Shown: positions 45,138-54,694 of the stretch, in pieces
How the letters are laid out: each line of letters opens with the position of its first letter
Numbering within the stretch: position 1 is the stretch's first letter
Assembly (NCBI GenBank): GCA_964536015.1
Contig: CAZHVS010000014.1
Location: 1-64,000 of the forward strand
Length of the DNA: 64,000 nucleotides
Direction of reading: 5' to 3'
Origin: CAZHVS01 sp964536015
Lineage (GTDB): Bacteria > Bacteroidota > Ignavibacteria > Ignavibacteriales > Ignavibacteriaceae
Made by a program: the position numbers and the translations under genes
Notes under the pieces: model-generated
What the model was told of the DNA's origin: nothing
Databases searched by the model: none
Seen by the model: only the letters and a program-made list of their open reading frames with translations

Positions 45138-46700
45138 TTACTCAGTAAAACTTCTTAAAAATACTTTTAAAAGATTAACGAATCCGTTGAATCTTCTTGA
45201 CAAATTTGTTGAATACAAAAATTCCATTCCACCTTTAAGTCCATTGTAAACTTTTTTATTATGAGGATACCACCACATATTTTTTTTTACAAAAGGCATA
45301 ATGTCATCCACAACAACTCTCGGTTGTGTCATTTCTTCCAAACCGATATAACTATGCGTTCTTCCAAGACCACTTTCTTTCCATCCTCCCCACGGAGTTT
45401 CTGCAAGTCCATGGCTCATCAAATGATCATTAATAGTAACTGCACCAGTTTCCAGTTGTGAAGCTATTTTATGAGCTTTACTCCTATCTGTTGTCCACAC
45501 AGATGCGGTTAAGCCTAAGGAGGATTTGTTTGCTTCAATAATTGCTTCATCAGTATTTTTTACTTTCTTTATACAAAGGATTGGTCCAAAAGTTTCTTCA
45601 TTCATCGTCAGCATTTGGTCATTAACATTCTCAAGGATTACAAGAGGGTAGAATAATCCATTTGCTTTTTCTTGTTGTTGTTTAATATAAGGTACTGCAC
45701 CTTTTTCAACTGCATCTGCAAAATGTTTTCTTACAGTTTCCAATTGATTAGTTGTCGTTAGTGAGCCAATTTCAACTTCATGATCTGTATCTATTCCCTG
45801 TCTTAGTTTATTCAATTTTTCTTTAAGTAGAGAAACAAATCTTTCATAAACATTTTCTTCAACATAAATTCTTTCAACACCTGCACAGGATTGACCGCTA
45901 TTTGACAATCCCGCCCATAGTGCTCCACCTGCAGCACGGACAATATCAGCATCGTTGCAAACAATCATTGCATCGTTTCCGCCAAGTTCAAGAGATAAAG
46001 GGACAAGTTTCTCTGAAGCTTTTTTCATAAGTTTTTTCCCAACCACTACGGAACCAGTAAAAAATATTTTGTTAATTCCAGAATCAATGAATGCATCTCC
46101 AGCAATGTTACCGGGAATATTTAACAAATGAAATAATCCTTCTGGCAATTGAGCAGCATCAACACATTTATTTATTGCTTTGCCCACTTCAAGAGTTTGT
46201 GTGGCTACTTTTAATATAACAGCATTGCCAGCTATTAAAGCCATCGCTATTTCATGAAATGGAATTGCAAAAGGATAATTCCATGGGGAAATTATTCCAA
46301 TTACTCCGAGCGGTGCTCTGTCAACATAACTTCTTTTATTAATCAGAAGAATGTTTCCAGTTCTGATTCTTTTTCTTTTCAAGTGATGTTTTGCTGTTTT
46401 TGCATAATAAGAAATTGCCATCGTAATTGGAAAAACTTCTGTACTAAGAGCATCCATTCTTGTTTTGCCTGTATCTTTAGAAATAATTTCTGCAAGTTCA
46501 TCAGCATTTTCAACTATAAAATTTCTTATTCTTAGAAGGTGCTCTTTTCGTTCATTAAATGTTTTTTTTGCCCATTCTTTTTGAGCAACTCTCGCCTCAT
46601 TAATTGATTGTTGTAACTCATCAATTGTGTTTTCTTTTGTCTGTCCGATAATCTCTCCTGTTGCAGGATTAAAAGAAGTTGTATTTTTAACCGTTTCCAT
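45138..46700 (-). CDS. NAD(P)-dependent aldehyde dehydrogenase
   Basis: 520 residues. Motifs are GVIGIISPWNYPFAIPFHE and IFFTGSVVVGKKLMKKASEK for NAD binding. The general base glutamate is in LSLELGGNDAM, and the nucleophilic cysteine in GLSNSGQSCAGVERIYV. EETFGPILCIKKV is also present. It oxidises an unspecified aldehyde to the acid in the cytoplasm. An extra ~45 residues follow the core (VKKNMWWYPHNKKVYNGLKG...), as in some membrane-associated succinate-semialdehyde-type enzymes. It is the first gene of a pair with the CHAT gene; the functional link is unclear. Confidence 0.93.
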   Translation of the reverse strand: METVKNTTSFNPATGEIIGQTKENTIDELQQSINEARVAQKEWAKKTFNERKEHLLRIRNFIVENADELAEIISKDTGKTRMDALSTEVFPITMAISYYAKTAKHHLKRKRIRTGNILLINKRSYVDRAPLGVIGIISPWNYPFAIPFHEIAMALIAGNAVILKVATQTLEVGKAINKCVDAAQLPEGLFHLLNIPGNIAGDAFIDSGINKIFFTGSVVVGKKLMKKASEKLVPLSLELGGNDAMIVCNDADIVRAAGGALWAGLSNSGQSCAGVERIYVEENVYERFVSLLKEKLNKLRQGIDTDHEVEIGSLTTTNQLETVRKHFADAVEKGAVPYIKQQQEKANGLFYPLVILENVNDQMLTMNEETFGPILCIKKVKNTDEAIIEANKSSLGLTASVWTTDRSKAHKIASQLETGAVTINDHLMSHGLAETPWGGWKESGLGRTHSYIGLEEMTQPRVVVDDIMPFVKKNMWWYPHNKKVYNGLKGGMEFLYSTNLSRRFNGFVNLLKVFLRSFTE

Positions 46701-46831
46701 TTTTATCTCATTTTTTTAAGTAAAGATAATTAAAACATTGCATTTGATAAACAGACAGAATGCATTATAAAATTCCGAAAGAAAAAATTTTCTTTTTTTA
46801 ATCAATCAATTATTTTGCAATAAAAAATAAA

Positions 46832-47503
46832 ATGAAAAACTTAATTCAGGTTGCGGGAATAATTGACCAGGCAGAAGCTGACATGCTGATTTCAGCTGGT
46901 GTTAATTATCTTGGTTTTCCATTAAGACTTCCAGTTAACAAAGAAGATCTTTCTGAAGATAAAGCCGCAGAAATAATTAAAACAATTAAACTTCCCAATA
47001 GAAGTGTTTTAATCACTTATCTTAATAATGCAGATGAAATATTACCATTCTGTAAAAAACTTGGTGTTAATGTAGTACAGCTTCATGGCAGAATTGAATT
47101 AGCAGAAGTGAAAAAATTGAAATCTATTTTCCCCTCTCTCGAGATTATTAAAAGCCTTGTGGTTCATAAAAATAATTTTGAAGATTTAGTAAAAACCATA
47201 GAAGAGCTTTCGTCCTTTGTTGATGCATTTATAACAGACACATTCGATCCTTCAACAGGTGCTTCGGGTGCGACAGGTAAAACTCATGATTGGCACATAA
47301 GTAAAATGTTAGTTGAGTTTTCTCCCAAACCGATTATTCTTGCTGGAGGATTAAATCCTCAGAATGTTAAACAAGCTATTGAAACAGTAAAGCCTGCCGG
47401 AGTTGATGTTCACACAGGTGTTGAACTTTCAAACGGAAGAAAAAGTAAAGAGCTTGTTGAAATATTTATTGATGAAGCGAAAAAAGCTTTTTCAACTTTA
47501 TAA
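46832..47503 (+). CDS. TrpF-like (phosphoribosylanthranilate isomerase fold) protein lacking the catalytic Cys
   Basis: This 223-residue beta/alpha barrel matches TrpF in order: VNVVQLHGR, FITDTFDPSTGASGATGKTH, ILAGGLNPQNVKQAIE and VDVHTGVELSNGRKS. The general acid Asp (in FITDTF) and the phosphate-loop glycines are kept. The first strand reads IQVAGI instead of the usual KICGI, so the general-base cysteine is replaced by alanine (residue 8). The gene is not in a trp operon. It may catalyse another isomerisation or be inactive. Naming it trpF would be unsafe. Confidence 0.75.
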   Translation: MKNLIQVAGIIDQAEADMLISAGVNYLGFPLRLPVNKEDLSEDKAAEIIKTIKLPNRSVLITYLNNADEILPFCKKLGVNVVQLHGRIELAEVKKLKSIFPSLEIIKSLVVHKNNFEDLVKTIEELSSFVDAFITDTFDPSTGASGATGKTHDWHISKMLVEFSPKPIILAGGLNPQNVKQAIETVKPAGVDVHTGVELSNGRKSKELVEIFIDEAKKAFSTL

Positions 47504-47508
47504 AAATT

Positions 47509-48330
47509 TTACTTTCTTCCGGTCCATGTTTTCATGCTTTGAGGAACACCCATAATAATCATTAATTTTTGAAACCATTTATCAGGCAATAATCCTCTTA
47601 ACCTTATATTAAGGTTTACAGTCCTTGGTCTTTTGGGCGAATACTTCCCTTTTTTAAGTGCATCTTCAACAATTGCGTTAGCAATAACATCATGATTTTT
47701 TACAAGTGGCACAATCAGGTTGCCCGGAAAACCAAGTTTTGCCCCTTCAAACATTCCGGATGCTATATAACTTGGATGTATTGATGAAAACTTTACTCCA
47801 CTCTTACCATAATTATAAGCTTCAAAGCGAAGAGATTCTGTTAATCCCCACACCGCCCATTTTGTAGCCGCATAAACAGATAAGCCCGGAACTCCAAGCG
47901 TTCCAGCAGCTGATGAAATGTTTACAATGTGTCCAGAATTTCTTTCATACATACCTGGAAGAACAGCCATAATAGTATAGACAAGTGCTGTTATATTAAT
48001 GTTAATCGTTCTTTCCCATTCTTCATCCTTTTGCTCTAATAGATTTCCACCTTTAACATAACCGGCATTGTTAATTAATATATCCACTTTTCCCATTTCT
48101 TTTATAGCTGTTTCTGCAAGTTCATATACTTTTTGCTTGTCCGCTACATTACACTTATGAAAAAAAATTTTATCATTCTTTGAAAATTCTGTTTTTGCTG
48201 ATACAATTGCTTTTTCATTCAGATCCCATACCGTTACTGTGCAGCCTTCATTAAGTAATCGTTTAACTGTTGCAAGTCCAATGCCCATTGCTCCGCCAGT
48301 AACAATTGCTGTTTTTCCATTTAGTTTCAT
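47509..48330 (-). CDS. Short-chain dehydrogenase/reductase
   Basis: This 273-residue Rossmann-fold oxidoreductase has the cofactor loop TGGAMGIGLAT at residues 11-21 and NNAGY. Catalytic residues are Ser in IVNISSAAGT and the Tyr/Lys of YAATKWA. An acidic residue after strand 2 (VWDLNE) favours NAD(H). A ~30-residue C-terminal segment (LNIRLRGLLPDKWFQKLMII) is typical of lipid-related SDRs. The substrate is unknown. It is convergent with the TrpF-like gene (5 bp gap). Confidence 0.9.
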   Translation of the reverse strand: MKLNGKTAIVTGGAMGIGLATVKRLLNEGCTVTVWDLNEKAIVSAKTEFSKNDKIFFHKCNVADKQKVYELAETAIKEMGKVDILINNAGYVKGGNLLEQKDEEWERTININITALVYTIMAVLPGMYERNSGHIVNISSAAGTLGVPGLSVYAATKWAVWGLTESLRFEAYNYGKSGVKFSSIHPSYIASGMFEGAKLGFPGNLIVPLVKNHDVIANAIVEDALKKGKYSPKRPRTVNLNIRLRGLLPDKWFQKLMIIMGVPQSMKTWTGRK

Positions 48331-48444
48331 AATTACACCATATTAAAATTTTTTCGATTCAAATTTATTAATTCGTTTGATACAATTCTATCCTTCACAA
48401 CGGTTTATTGAAAAAATAATCTTAAAAGGCTGAAGTAAAATTTC

Positions 48445-48452
48445 TATTTTTG
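48445..48452 (+). promoter_or_regulatory. Possible -7 box (TATTTTTG) upstream of the S46 peptidase
   Basis: TATTTTTG fits TAnnTTTG and lies 23 bp before the ATG at 48476. No TTTG-like -33 element is seen at normal spacing. Low confidence. Confidence 0.2.
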
Positions 48453-48475
48453 TAAAGAATAATTTTGGATTATTG

Positions 48476-50626
48476 ATGAAATATATAAAATACTTTTTTG
48501 CAGGATTAATAATTTTTCTTTTTAATGGTTCAACCATACCTGATGAAGGAATGTACCCTTTGAGTGAAATTTCTAAACTTGATCTTAAGACTGCGGGATT
48601 AAAAATAGATGTTACAGATATCTACAACCCAAACGGAACCAGTTTGATAGACGCTTTGGTACGTGTTGGGGGATGCACTGGTTCTTTTGTCAGCCATAAA
48701 GGTTTGATTCTCACCAATCATCATTGTGCTTATGATTATGTAAGCGAAGCAAGCACAGTAGAAAATAATTATCTTGAAAATGGTTTTTCCGCAAAAACAT
48801 ATGAAGAAGAAATTCCTGCTGCTGGATTAACCTGTATGATTACCGAATCTTACAAAGATGTTTCTGAAGAAATTTTGAAAGCCGCATCAGAGGCGACGGA
48901 TATAACCGAAAGAACAAAATTCATTCAGAAGAAAAGTAAAGAATTAATAGCAATGGAGGAAAGCAAAGATTCGACACTCAAAGCCGAAATTTCTGAAATG
49001 TTTATTGGTAAGACTTACATTTTATTTAGGTACAAAATTATTAAAGATGTCCGGCTTGTATTTATTCCGCCCAAGGCAATTGGAAACTTTGGCGGAGAAA
49101 CTGACAACTGGGTTTGGCCAAAACACACTGGTGATTTTTCTTTTCTGCGAGCATACGTTGCACCAGATGGAACTCCAGCTAAGTATTCAAAAGAAAATGT
49201 TCCTTATCATCCGAAAAAATATTTAAAAATAAATCCTAACGGCGCTAATGAAGAAGATTTTATTTTCATTCTTGGTTACCCGGGAAGAACTTTCAGACAT
49301 CAACCTTCGCAGTTTATCAATTTCCATCAGAATTTCCAGCTTCCATACATTGTTGATATTTACAACTGGTTCATGAAAAAATATGAAGAACTATGTAAAG
49401 ACAATCCCGAAATGGAATTAAAGCTTTCTCCAAGAATTAAATCTCTTGCCAATACCGAAAAAAATTACCGTGGAAAGTTAAAAGGAATGAACCGTTTAAA
49501 TCTTCTTGAAAAAAAGAGAAATGAAGAAGCTGAATTAGATAAATTTATAAATTCAGATGCTAATCTTAAACAGCAATACGGCACTTTACTTCAAGATATT
49601 GACGATGTTTACTCATCAATGTTTGCTTTGGGTAGAATTCAGCTTTTCTATAATCAGTTAATGAATAATTGTCCAATAATTTCTCTTGCAGACATTTTAT
49701 CGGAATACGGCCCTGAGTTACAAAAGAAAGATGAAAACAGAAAATCTCTTTATGCAGAAAAAAACAGAATTTTTTTACAAGATAAGATTTCTTCAGCATT
49801 TGAAATTTTCTCAAAAGAAGTTAACGAATCAATTTTACAAAAATTACTTGGCGATGCTTTAAATTATCCTGAGTTCAATAACTTTAAACCAATTAAAAAT
49901 TTTATTGAGGCAGATAATCCTGCTAAAAAATTAAATGATTTTATTTCAGAAATGTTATCGTCAACAAGTATTAAAGACGAAAAAGATTTTGAGAATAAAC
50001 TTTATGAATGTTTGAACGGCAAAGATTTCTCAACTGATGCTACGGTAAAATTTGTAAACGAAATAAAAAATGAATATAAAGCCATTCAAAAAGAATATGA
50101 TGCAATAAACGGGAAACTTAATATACTTCTTGCAAGATTGATGGATGTAAAAAAAATCTGGCAGAAAAAAACTTTCATACCTGATGCAAACAGCACTTTG
50201 CGGTTAACTTACGGTTACATCCGCGGCTATTCACCTGCAGATGCCACCTATTACAAACCAGCAACAACTCTAACTGGCGTAATTGAAAAAAGTATTTACA
50301 AAGGAGATTATGAAATCCCACAAAAAGTAAAAGAACTTTACGACAAAAAAGATTTTGGGAGATGGGTAAGTAAACAACTTGGAGATATTCCAGTTGCCAT
50401 ACTTTACAACACCGACACAACTGGTGGAAATTCCGGTAGTCCTGTACTTAATGCATACGGCGAGTTAATTGGTGTTAATTTCGATAGAAGTTTTGAAGCA
50501 ACAATTAATGATTATGCGTGGAGCGAATCATATAGCCGCTCAATCGGGGTAGATATTCGCTACGTCCTTTGGGTCACTGAGAAAGTCGGCAATGCCGGTC
50601 ATTTATTAAGAGAAATGAATATTTAA
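48476..50626 (+). CDS. S46 family dipeptidyl peptidase (DPP7/DPP11 type)
   Basis: 716 residues from ATG 48476, rather than the adjacent TTG 48473. A signal segment (YFFAGLIIFLFNGSTIP) precedes a bilobed trypsin-like peptidase. The catalytic triad is His in ILTNHHCAYDY, Asp in GGETDNWVWPKHTGDF, and Ser in TTGGNSGSPVLNAYGELIG. It releases dipeptides from peptide N-termini in the periplasm, a key step for amino-acid-using Bacteroidota. The residue after NFD is Arg (NFDRSFE), as I recall for DPP11, which prefers Asp/Glu at P1. DPP7 has Gly there. Confidence 0.92.
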   Translation: MKYIKYFFAGLIIFLFNGSTIPDEGMYPLSEISKLDLKTAGLKIDVTDIYNPNGTSLIDALVRVGGCTGSFVSHKGLILTNHHCAYDYVSEASTVENNYLENGFSAKTYEEEIPAAGLTCMITESYKDVSEEILKAASEATDITERTKFIQKKSKELIAMEESKDSTLKAEISEMFIGKTYILFRYKIIKDVRLVFIPPKAIGNFGGETDNWVWPKHTGDFSFLRAYVAPDGTPAKYSKENVPYHPKKYLKINPNGANEEDFIFILGYPGRTFRHQPSQFINFHQNFQLPYIVDIYNWFMKKYEELCKDNPEMELKLSPRIKSLANTEKNYRGKLKGMNRLNLLEKKRNEEAELDKFINSDANLKQQYGTLLQDIDDVYSSMFALGRIQLFYNQLMNNCPIISLADILSEYGPELQKKDENRKSLYAEKNRIFLQDKISSAFEIFSKEVNESILQKLLGDALNYPEFNNFKPIKNFIEADNPAKKLNDFISEMLSSTSIKDEKDFENKLYECLNGKDFSTDATVKFVNEIKNEYKAIQKEYDAINGKLNILLARLMDVKKIWQKKTFIPDANSTLRLTYGYIRGYSPADATYYKPATTLTGVIEKSIYKGDYEIPQKVKELYDKKDFGRWVSKQLGDIPVAILYNTDTTGGNSGSPVLNAYGELIGVNFDRSFEATINDYAWSESYSRSIGVDIRYVLWVTEKVGNAGHLLREMNI

Positions 50627-50669
50627 ATAAAAAATTCAGATTTAGCATCAACATTTATTTATGATTTAT

Positions 50670-50699
50670 AAGAATCCTGTCTATTCCGGCAGGATTCTT
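50670..50699 (+). terminator. Hairpin, probable terminator after the S46 peptidase gene
   Basis: AAGAATCCTG (50670-50679) pairs perfectly with CAGGATTCTT (50690-50699) around a 10-base loop. The following T tract is weak (TTG TTAAT), so termination may be partial. Confidence 0.6.
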
Positions 50700-50862
50700 G
50701 TTAATCGGAAACAGCTTCTCAAAACTTACAAAAAAACACTCCATTTTTAAGAACAAGCCCTTTCTAATTGTCATTTTTCAATGTTTTTTCTAATTATTGA
50801 TGGCAAAATATTTGAGACATTAACCAAGCTAAAATTTTATTAATTTTTTGGTAAGGAAAAGG

Positions 50863-51444
50863 ATGCAAATAAAATTAAATAATCAGGTCGATCATCTGGC
50901 GCAGGAAATTGAAAACCTCTGCGGTGTTAATGTTTATGATTGCTATCAATGTGGAAAATGTTCTGCAGGCTGCACAGTTTCTGAATTTATTGAAGAATCT
51001 CCCACTCGAGTAATACGTTTAATTCAATTGAACCAGAAAGAAATTGTTTTGCAATCTACCACTCCATATTTGTGTGCTACCTGCAACACCTGCACTACAA
51101 GATGTCCAATGGAAATTGATGTAGCAAAACTTATGGAATCTCTCCGAATCATCTCGAAAAAAGAAGGAAGAAAACCAGCAGTAAAAGAAGTTCCAAGATT
51201 TGCAGAAATATTTCTGGATTCAGTTAAAGCACATGGCAGAACTTATGAACTTGGTCTGACAATAAAACATAACCTTGCAAATGGCACTCCATTAAAAGAT
51301 GCTGAGCTTGGTCCTAACATGTTCTTAAACGGAAAACTTTCTTTAACTCCTCCAAAAATTAAAAATAAAGAACGGATAAAAAGAATTTTTAACAAAGCTG
51401 ATTTCTTTGAACCAAGAGAAAAAAAAGATTCAGGACATCATTAA
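50863..51444 (+). CDS. hdrC: HdrC-like heterodisulfide reductase iron-sulfur subunit
   Basis: 193 residues from ATG 50863, chosen over TTG 50848 because AAGGAAAAGG precedes it closely. Two [4Fe-4S] binding motifs are visible: DCYQCGKCSAGCTV (~27-40) and LCATCNTCTTRCPMEIDV (~75-92). This is the HdrC pattern. It relays electrons between HdrA and HdrB in the cytoplasm. It is the first gene of an hdrC-orf-hdrB-hdrA-mvhD group. The 190 bp upstream holds no clear promoter match. Confidence 0.9.
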   Translation: MQIKLNNQVDHLAQEIENLCGVNVYDCYQCGKCSAGCTVSEFIEESPTRVIRLIQLNQKEIVLQSTTPYLCATCNTCTTRCPMEIDVAKLMESLRIISKKEGRKPAVKEVPRFAEIFLDSVKAHGRTYELGLTIKHNLANGTPLKDAELGPNMFLNGKLSLTPPKIKNKERIKRIFNKADFFEPREKKDSGHH

Positions 51445-51445
51445 A

Positions 51446-51646
51446 ATGAAATTACACAATAATAAAAAACAAGTGATAAATAATTTTCAGGACACTCAAT
51501 CAAAAAAGTCCCGAAAAAAAATTGGCATCTGGACTTTAGCAATCGGAACTTGTTTAGGATTGATAGTTTCAAAAATAATGCTTAAAAGTTCTGCTCACCA
51601 TCATAACAAAACATATCAAGAATTTGAAGATTACTTAGGAGTTTAA
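51446..51646 (+). CDS. Small single-pass membrane protein between hdrC and hdrB
   Basis: This 66-residue protein starts at ATG 51446, one base after the hdrC stop, and ends one base before the hdrB start. That tight placement supports a real gene. A basic N-terminus (KKQVINNF...KSRKKIG) is followed by one hydrophobic helix (WTLAIGTCLGLIVSKIML) and a histidine-rich tail (SSAHHHNKTYQEFEDYLGV). The topology is predicted N-in. It could tether the soluble Hdr complex to the membrane (inference). No family recognised. Confidence 0.65.
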   Translation: MKLHNNKKQVINNFQDTQSKKSRKKIGIWTLAIGTCLGLIVSKIMLKSSAHHHNKTYQEFEDYLGV

Positions 51647-51647
51647 A

Positions 51648-52520
51648 ATGACTTTTGGATATTACCCCGGTTGTTCACTTCACGCTACCGCAAAAGAATA
51701 TAGTATGTCTATGCAAGCTGTATGCAATGTATTAAATGTAAAATTAAATGAAGTTGAAGATTGGAATTGCTGTGGTGCAACTCCCGCACATACAACAAAA
51801 GAAGAACTTGGTATCGCTCTTCCTTACGCTAATCTTGTTAATGCTTCTAAACAGGGACTTGAAAATATTGTTGCTCCCTGTGCAGCTTGCTATAACCGTC
51901 TTAAAGTTGCTGATCACGAAGTTCATCATTCAGAAAAATTAAAAGAAAGAATGAACGAAGTTGTTGGTGATGTTGCAAACAAAGACATGCGCATAATTAA
52001 CGTTATAGAATTCTTTAAAGATGTTTTAGGACTTGATGCAGTAAAAGCTGTAATAAAAAAACCTTTAAAGGATTTAAAAGTAGCTTGTTACTATGGCTGC
52101 TTGCTTGTTCGCCCAAATGAAATTCTAAAATATGATGACGCTGAAGATCCAACTTCTATGGATGAACTTGTCAAAACACTTGGCGGAACACCTGTGCAGT
52201 GGGGCTACAAAACAGAATGCTGCGGCGGCAGCCATGCTTTTCCAGAGACAGATATTGTGCTTGGACTTGCAAAAAAGATTTTTCAATCGGCACAAACTAA
52301 TGGTGCTGATTTGATTACAGTTGCCTGTCCGCTTTGTCACGTTAATCTTGATATGCGTCAGGCACAGATTAATAAAAAGTACGGAACAAACTTTACCATC
52401 CCGGTTTTATATATTACGCAATTGCTGGGACTCGCATTAGATATCCCAGTAAAAGAATTAGGATTGACTTCTCACTTTGTTAATCCTTTAAAAGTAATTG
52501 AAAAAATTCAATTGAATTAA
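51648..52520 (+). CDS. hdrB: HdrB-like subunit with two CCG domains
   Basis: 290 residues. The N-terminal CCG domain begins FGYYPGCSLHATAKEYSMS and reaches NCCGATPAHT; a second is CYYGCLLVRP ... TECCGGSHAF. Further motifs are APCAACYNRL and ACPLCHVNLDMRQ. CCG domains bind the unusual non-cubane [4Fe-4S] clusters that reduce heterodisulfides in methanogen HdrB. In bacteria the disulfide substrate is usually unknown. It is flanked by the small membrane protein and hdrA. Confidence 0.93.
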   Translation: MTFGYYPGCSLHATAKEYSMSMQAVCNVLNVKLNEVEDWNCCGATPAHTTKEELGIALPYANLVNASKQGLENIVAPCAACYNRLKVADHEVHHSEKLKERMNEVVGDVANKDMRIINVIEFFKDVLGLDAVKAVIKKPLKDLKVACYYGCLLVRPNEILKYDDAEDPTSMDELVKTLGGTPVQWGYKTECCGGSHAFPETDIVLGLAKKIFQSAQTNGADLITVACPLCHVNLDMRQAQINKKYGTNFTIPVLYITQLLGLALDIPVKELGLTSHFVNPLKVIEKIQLN

Positions 52521-52579
52521 GAAGTAGTATTCAAAATCCTGAATATATATAGAAATTAATGAAAATGGAGAATAAATAA

Positions 52580-54583
52580 ATGGCACGTATTGGAGTTTTT
52601 GTTTGTCATTGTGGTGAAAATATTGGTCGCACAGTTGATTGTGTAACAGTTGCTCAAAAAGCAGCTTCACTTCGTGACGTAGTTGTTTCAATGGAGTATA
52701 AATATTTATGCTCGGACCCGGGACAACGAATAATTAAAGACGCAATTAAAGAACATAACTTATCCGGAGTTGTTGTTGCAAGCTGCAGTCCTCTTATGCA
52801 CGAAAAAACTTTTCGTCGTGCAGTTGTTGAAGCAAGACTCAGTCCTTTCCTTTGTGAAATTGCAAATATCCGCGAACATTGTTCATGGGTACACGAAGAT
52901 AAACCCGTTGCAACTGAAAAGTCGCTTGACCTTATTCGTATAATGGTTGAAAAAGTAAAACGCAACACACCCCTTCAACCAATAAGAATACCTGTAACAA
53001 AAAGAGCAATGGTGATTGGAGGCGGTGTTGCAGGAATACAAGCTGCCCTTGATATTGCTGACGGCGGACAGGAAGTTATTCTTGTAGAAAAATCTCCTTC
53101 TATTGGCGGACATATGGCTCAGCTTTCTGAAACATTTCCAACGCTCGATTGCTCACAATGTATTTTAACTCCTAAAATGGTTAGTGCAAACACTCATCCA
53201 AATATAAAACTTTATGCATACACCGAAGTTGAAAGCGTTAGCGGTTACATTGGAAACTTTACTGTTACTCTTAAAAAGAAAGCAAGCTATGTAGATAATT
53301 CTGTTTGTACCGGTTGTGGAATTTGCCAGGAAAAATGTCCACAGAAAAAAATTCCAAGTGAATTCAATGAAGGACTCGGCTTTAGAAAAGCTATTTATGT
53401 GCCTTTCCCGCAAGCTGTTCCTAATAAACCTGTAATCGATAAAGATAATTGTACATACTTTAAAACAGGCAAATGTAAAGCTTGTGAAAAATTCTGCGGA
53501 CCTAAAGCAATTCGCTGGGATCAGACAGATGAATATATAAATGTTGATGTCGGTGCAATTGTAGTTGCAACAGGTTATGATCTTTACAGCATTAACAAAA
53601 AAGCCGATGAGAGCGAAATAAAAGGTTACGGTGAATATGGATATGGAAAATATCCCGATGTAATTGATGGACTTCAATTTGAAAGAATTGTCAGTGCATC
53701 AGGTCCAACTTTTGGTGAAGTGAAAAGACCTTCAGATGGTAAAGTACCCGAGACTGTCGTATTCATACAGTGCGTCGGCTCAAGAGATGATGCAAAAGGA
53801 ACAGGATATTGTTCTAAGATTTGTTGTATGTACACTGCAAAACATACAATGCTTTATAAACATAAAGTTCATCACGGAAAAGCTTTTGTGTTTTATATGG
53901 ACATTCGTTCTGGTGGAAAAAATTATGATGAATTTGTCCGCCGTGCAATTGAAGAAGATGGAGCAATCTATTTAAGAGGAAGAGTCTCTAAAGTTTACCA
54001 GGAAGGTGATAAACTTATTGTTAAAGGAGCAGACACACTCAGCGGTGCACAGATTGAAATTGCCGCTGACCTTGTGGTTCTTGCAACTGCGATGACTGCA
54101 CAACCGGATATCGTTCCTCTTGCACAAAAACTTGGTGTGGGTTACGACAAATATAAATTCTTATCCGAAGCACATCCAAAGTTAAGACCTGTTGAAACAA
54201 ATAGTGCAGGAATTTTCTTAGCAGGAGCTTGCCAGGCTCCTAAAGATATCCCTGAAGCAGTTGCTCAGGCTTCTGCTGCGGCTTCTAAAGTGTTACAACT
54301 GTTTAGTTCAAAAGAACTTGAAAGAGAACCTTACGTTGCCGGAGTAAGAGAAAGCACCTGTGCAGGATGTGAGATGTGTATTACAGCGTGTCCTTACGTT
54401 GCAATTGAGAAAAAAGAAATTCGTAACAGACAAGGACAGTTAATAAAAACTGTTGCATACGTAAATCAGGGCAAGTGCCAAGGTTGCGGAACTTGTGTTT
54501 CGATCTGCAGAAGCAAATCGATTGATCTTGCAGGATTTACTGATGAACAGGTTTATTCAGAAATAGAAGCAATGTTTGTTTAA
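52580..54583 (+). CDS. hdrA: HdrA-like flavin/iron-sulfur electron-bifurcation subunit
   Basis: 667 residues. The N-terminal domain is RIGVFVCHCGENIGRTVDC. The FAD-binding Rossmann motif is VIGGGVAGIQAALDIADGG, followed by GGHMAQLSETFPTLDCSQC, the HdrA hallmark. A ferredoxin-like insertion (CTGCGICQEKCPQ ... CKACEKFCGPKAI) lies at ~235-315. The C-terminal pair of [4Fe-4S] sites is CAGCEMCITACPYVAIEKK and CQGCGTCVSICRSKSIDL. In methanogens this subunit bifurcates electrons between ferredoxin and a disulfide. Here it likely does so with HdrBC and MvhD. Confidence 0.94.
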   Translation: MARIGVFVCHCGENIGRTVDCVTVAQKAASLRDVVVSMEYKYLCSDPGQRIIKDAIKEHNLSGVVVASCSPLMHEKTFRRAVVEARLSPFLCEIANIREHCSWVHEDKPVATEKSLDLIRIMVEKVKRNTPLQPIRIPVTKRAMVIGGGVAGIQAALDIADGGQEVILVEKSPSIGGHMAQLSETFPTLDCSQCILTPKMVSANTHPNIKLYAYTEVESVSGYIGNFTVTLKKKASYVDNSVCTGCGICQEKCPQKKIPSEFNEGLGFRKAIYVPFPQAVPNKPVIDKDNCTYFKTGKCKACEKFCGPKAIRWDQTDEYINVDVGAIVVATGYDLYSINKKADESEIKGYGEYGYGKYPDVIDGLQFERIVSASGPTFGEVKRPSDGKVPETVVFIQCVGSRDDAKGTGYCSKICCMYTAKHTMLYKHKVHHGKAFVFYMDIRSGGKNYDEFVRRAIEEDGAIYLRGRVSKVYQEGDKLIVKGADTLSGAQIEIAADLVVLATAMTAQPDIVPLAQKLGVGYDKYKFLSEAHPKLRPVETNSAGIFLAGACQAPKDIPEAVAQASAAASKVLQLFSSKELEREPYVAGVRESTCAGCEMCITACPYVAIEKKEIRNRQGQLIKTVAYVNQGKCQGCGTCVSICRSKSIDLAGFTDEQVYSEIEAMFV

Positions 54584-54589
54584 ATACAA

Positions 54590-54691
54590 AATCTAAAACT
54601 CTAAATACTAAACAAATACAAAGCACAAATGTCAAAAATAAAAATGAACTAACCATCATTATTCAGATTTAGAATTTAGAAATTAGAGATT
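54590..54691. repeat. Imperfect inverted repeat upstream of the broken four-helix-bundle gene
   Basis: The left arm (about 54590-54614, AATCT...CTCTAAATACTAAAC) is similar to the complement of the right arm (about 54662-54691, read back as AATCT...TTTCTAAATTCTAAATC). The arms end 3 bp before the ATG of the four-helix-bundle remnant. Such repeats could mark an inserted element (inference). Confidence 0.45.
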
Positions 54692-54694
54692 AAA

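Noticed and set aside
46832..47503. Assigning trpF
   Set aside because: The general-base cysteine is missing and there is no trp context.
50627..50862. RNA gene or riboswitch before hdrC
   Set aside because: Only one hairpin, best explained as the terminator of the S46 gene; no tRNA cloverleaf or known riboswitch core seen.
53165..53677. 170-codon minus-strand open frame
   Set aside because: Antisense to hdrA, whose cysteine motifs are intact; the translation is Phe/Ile-rich with no family signal.
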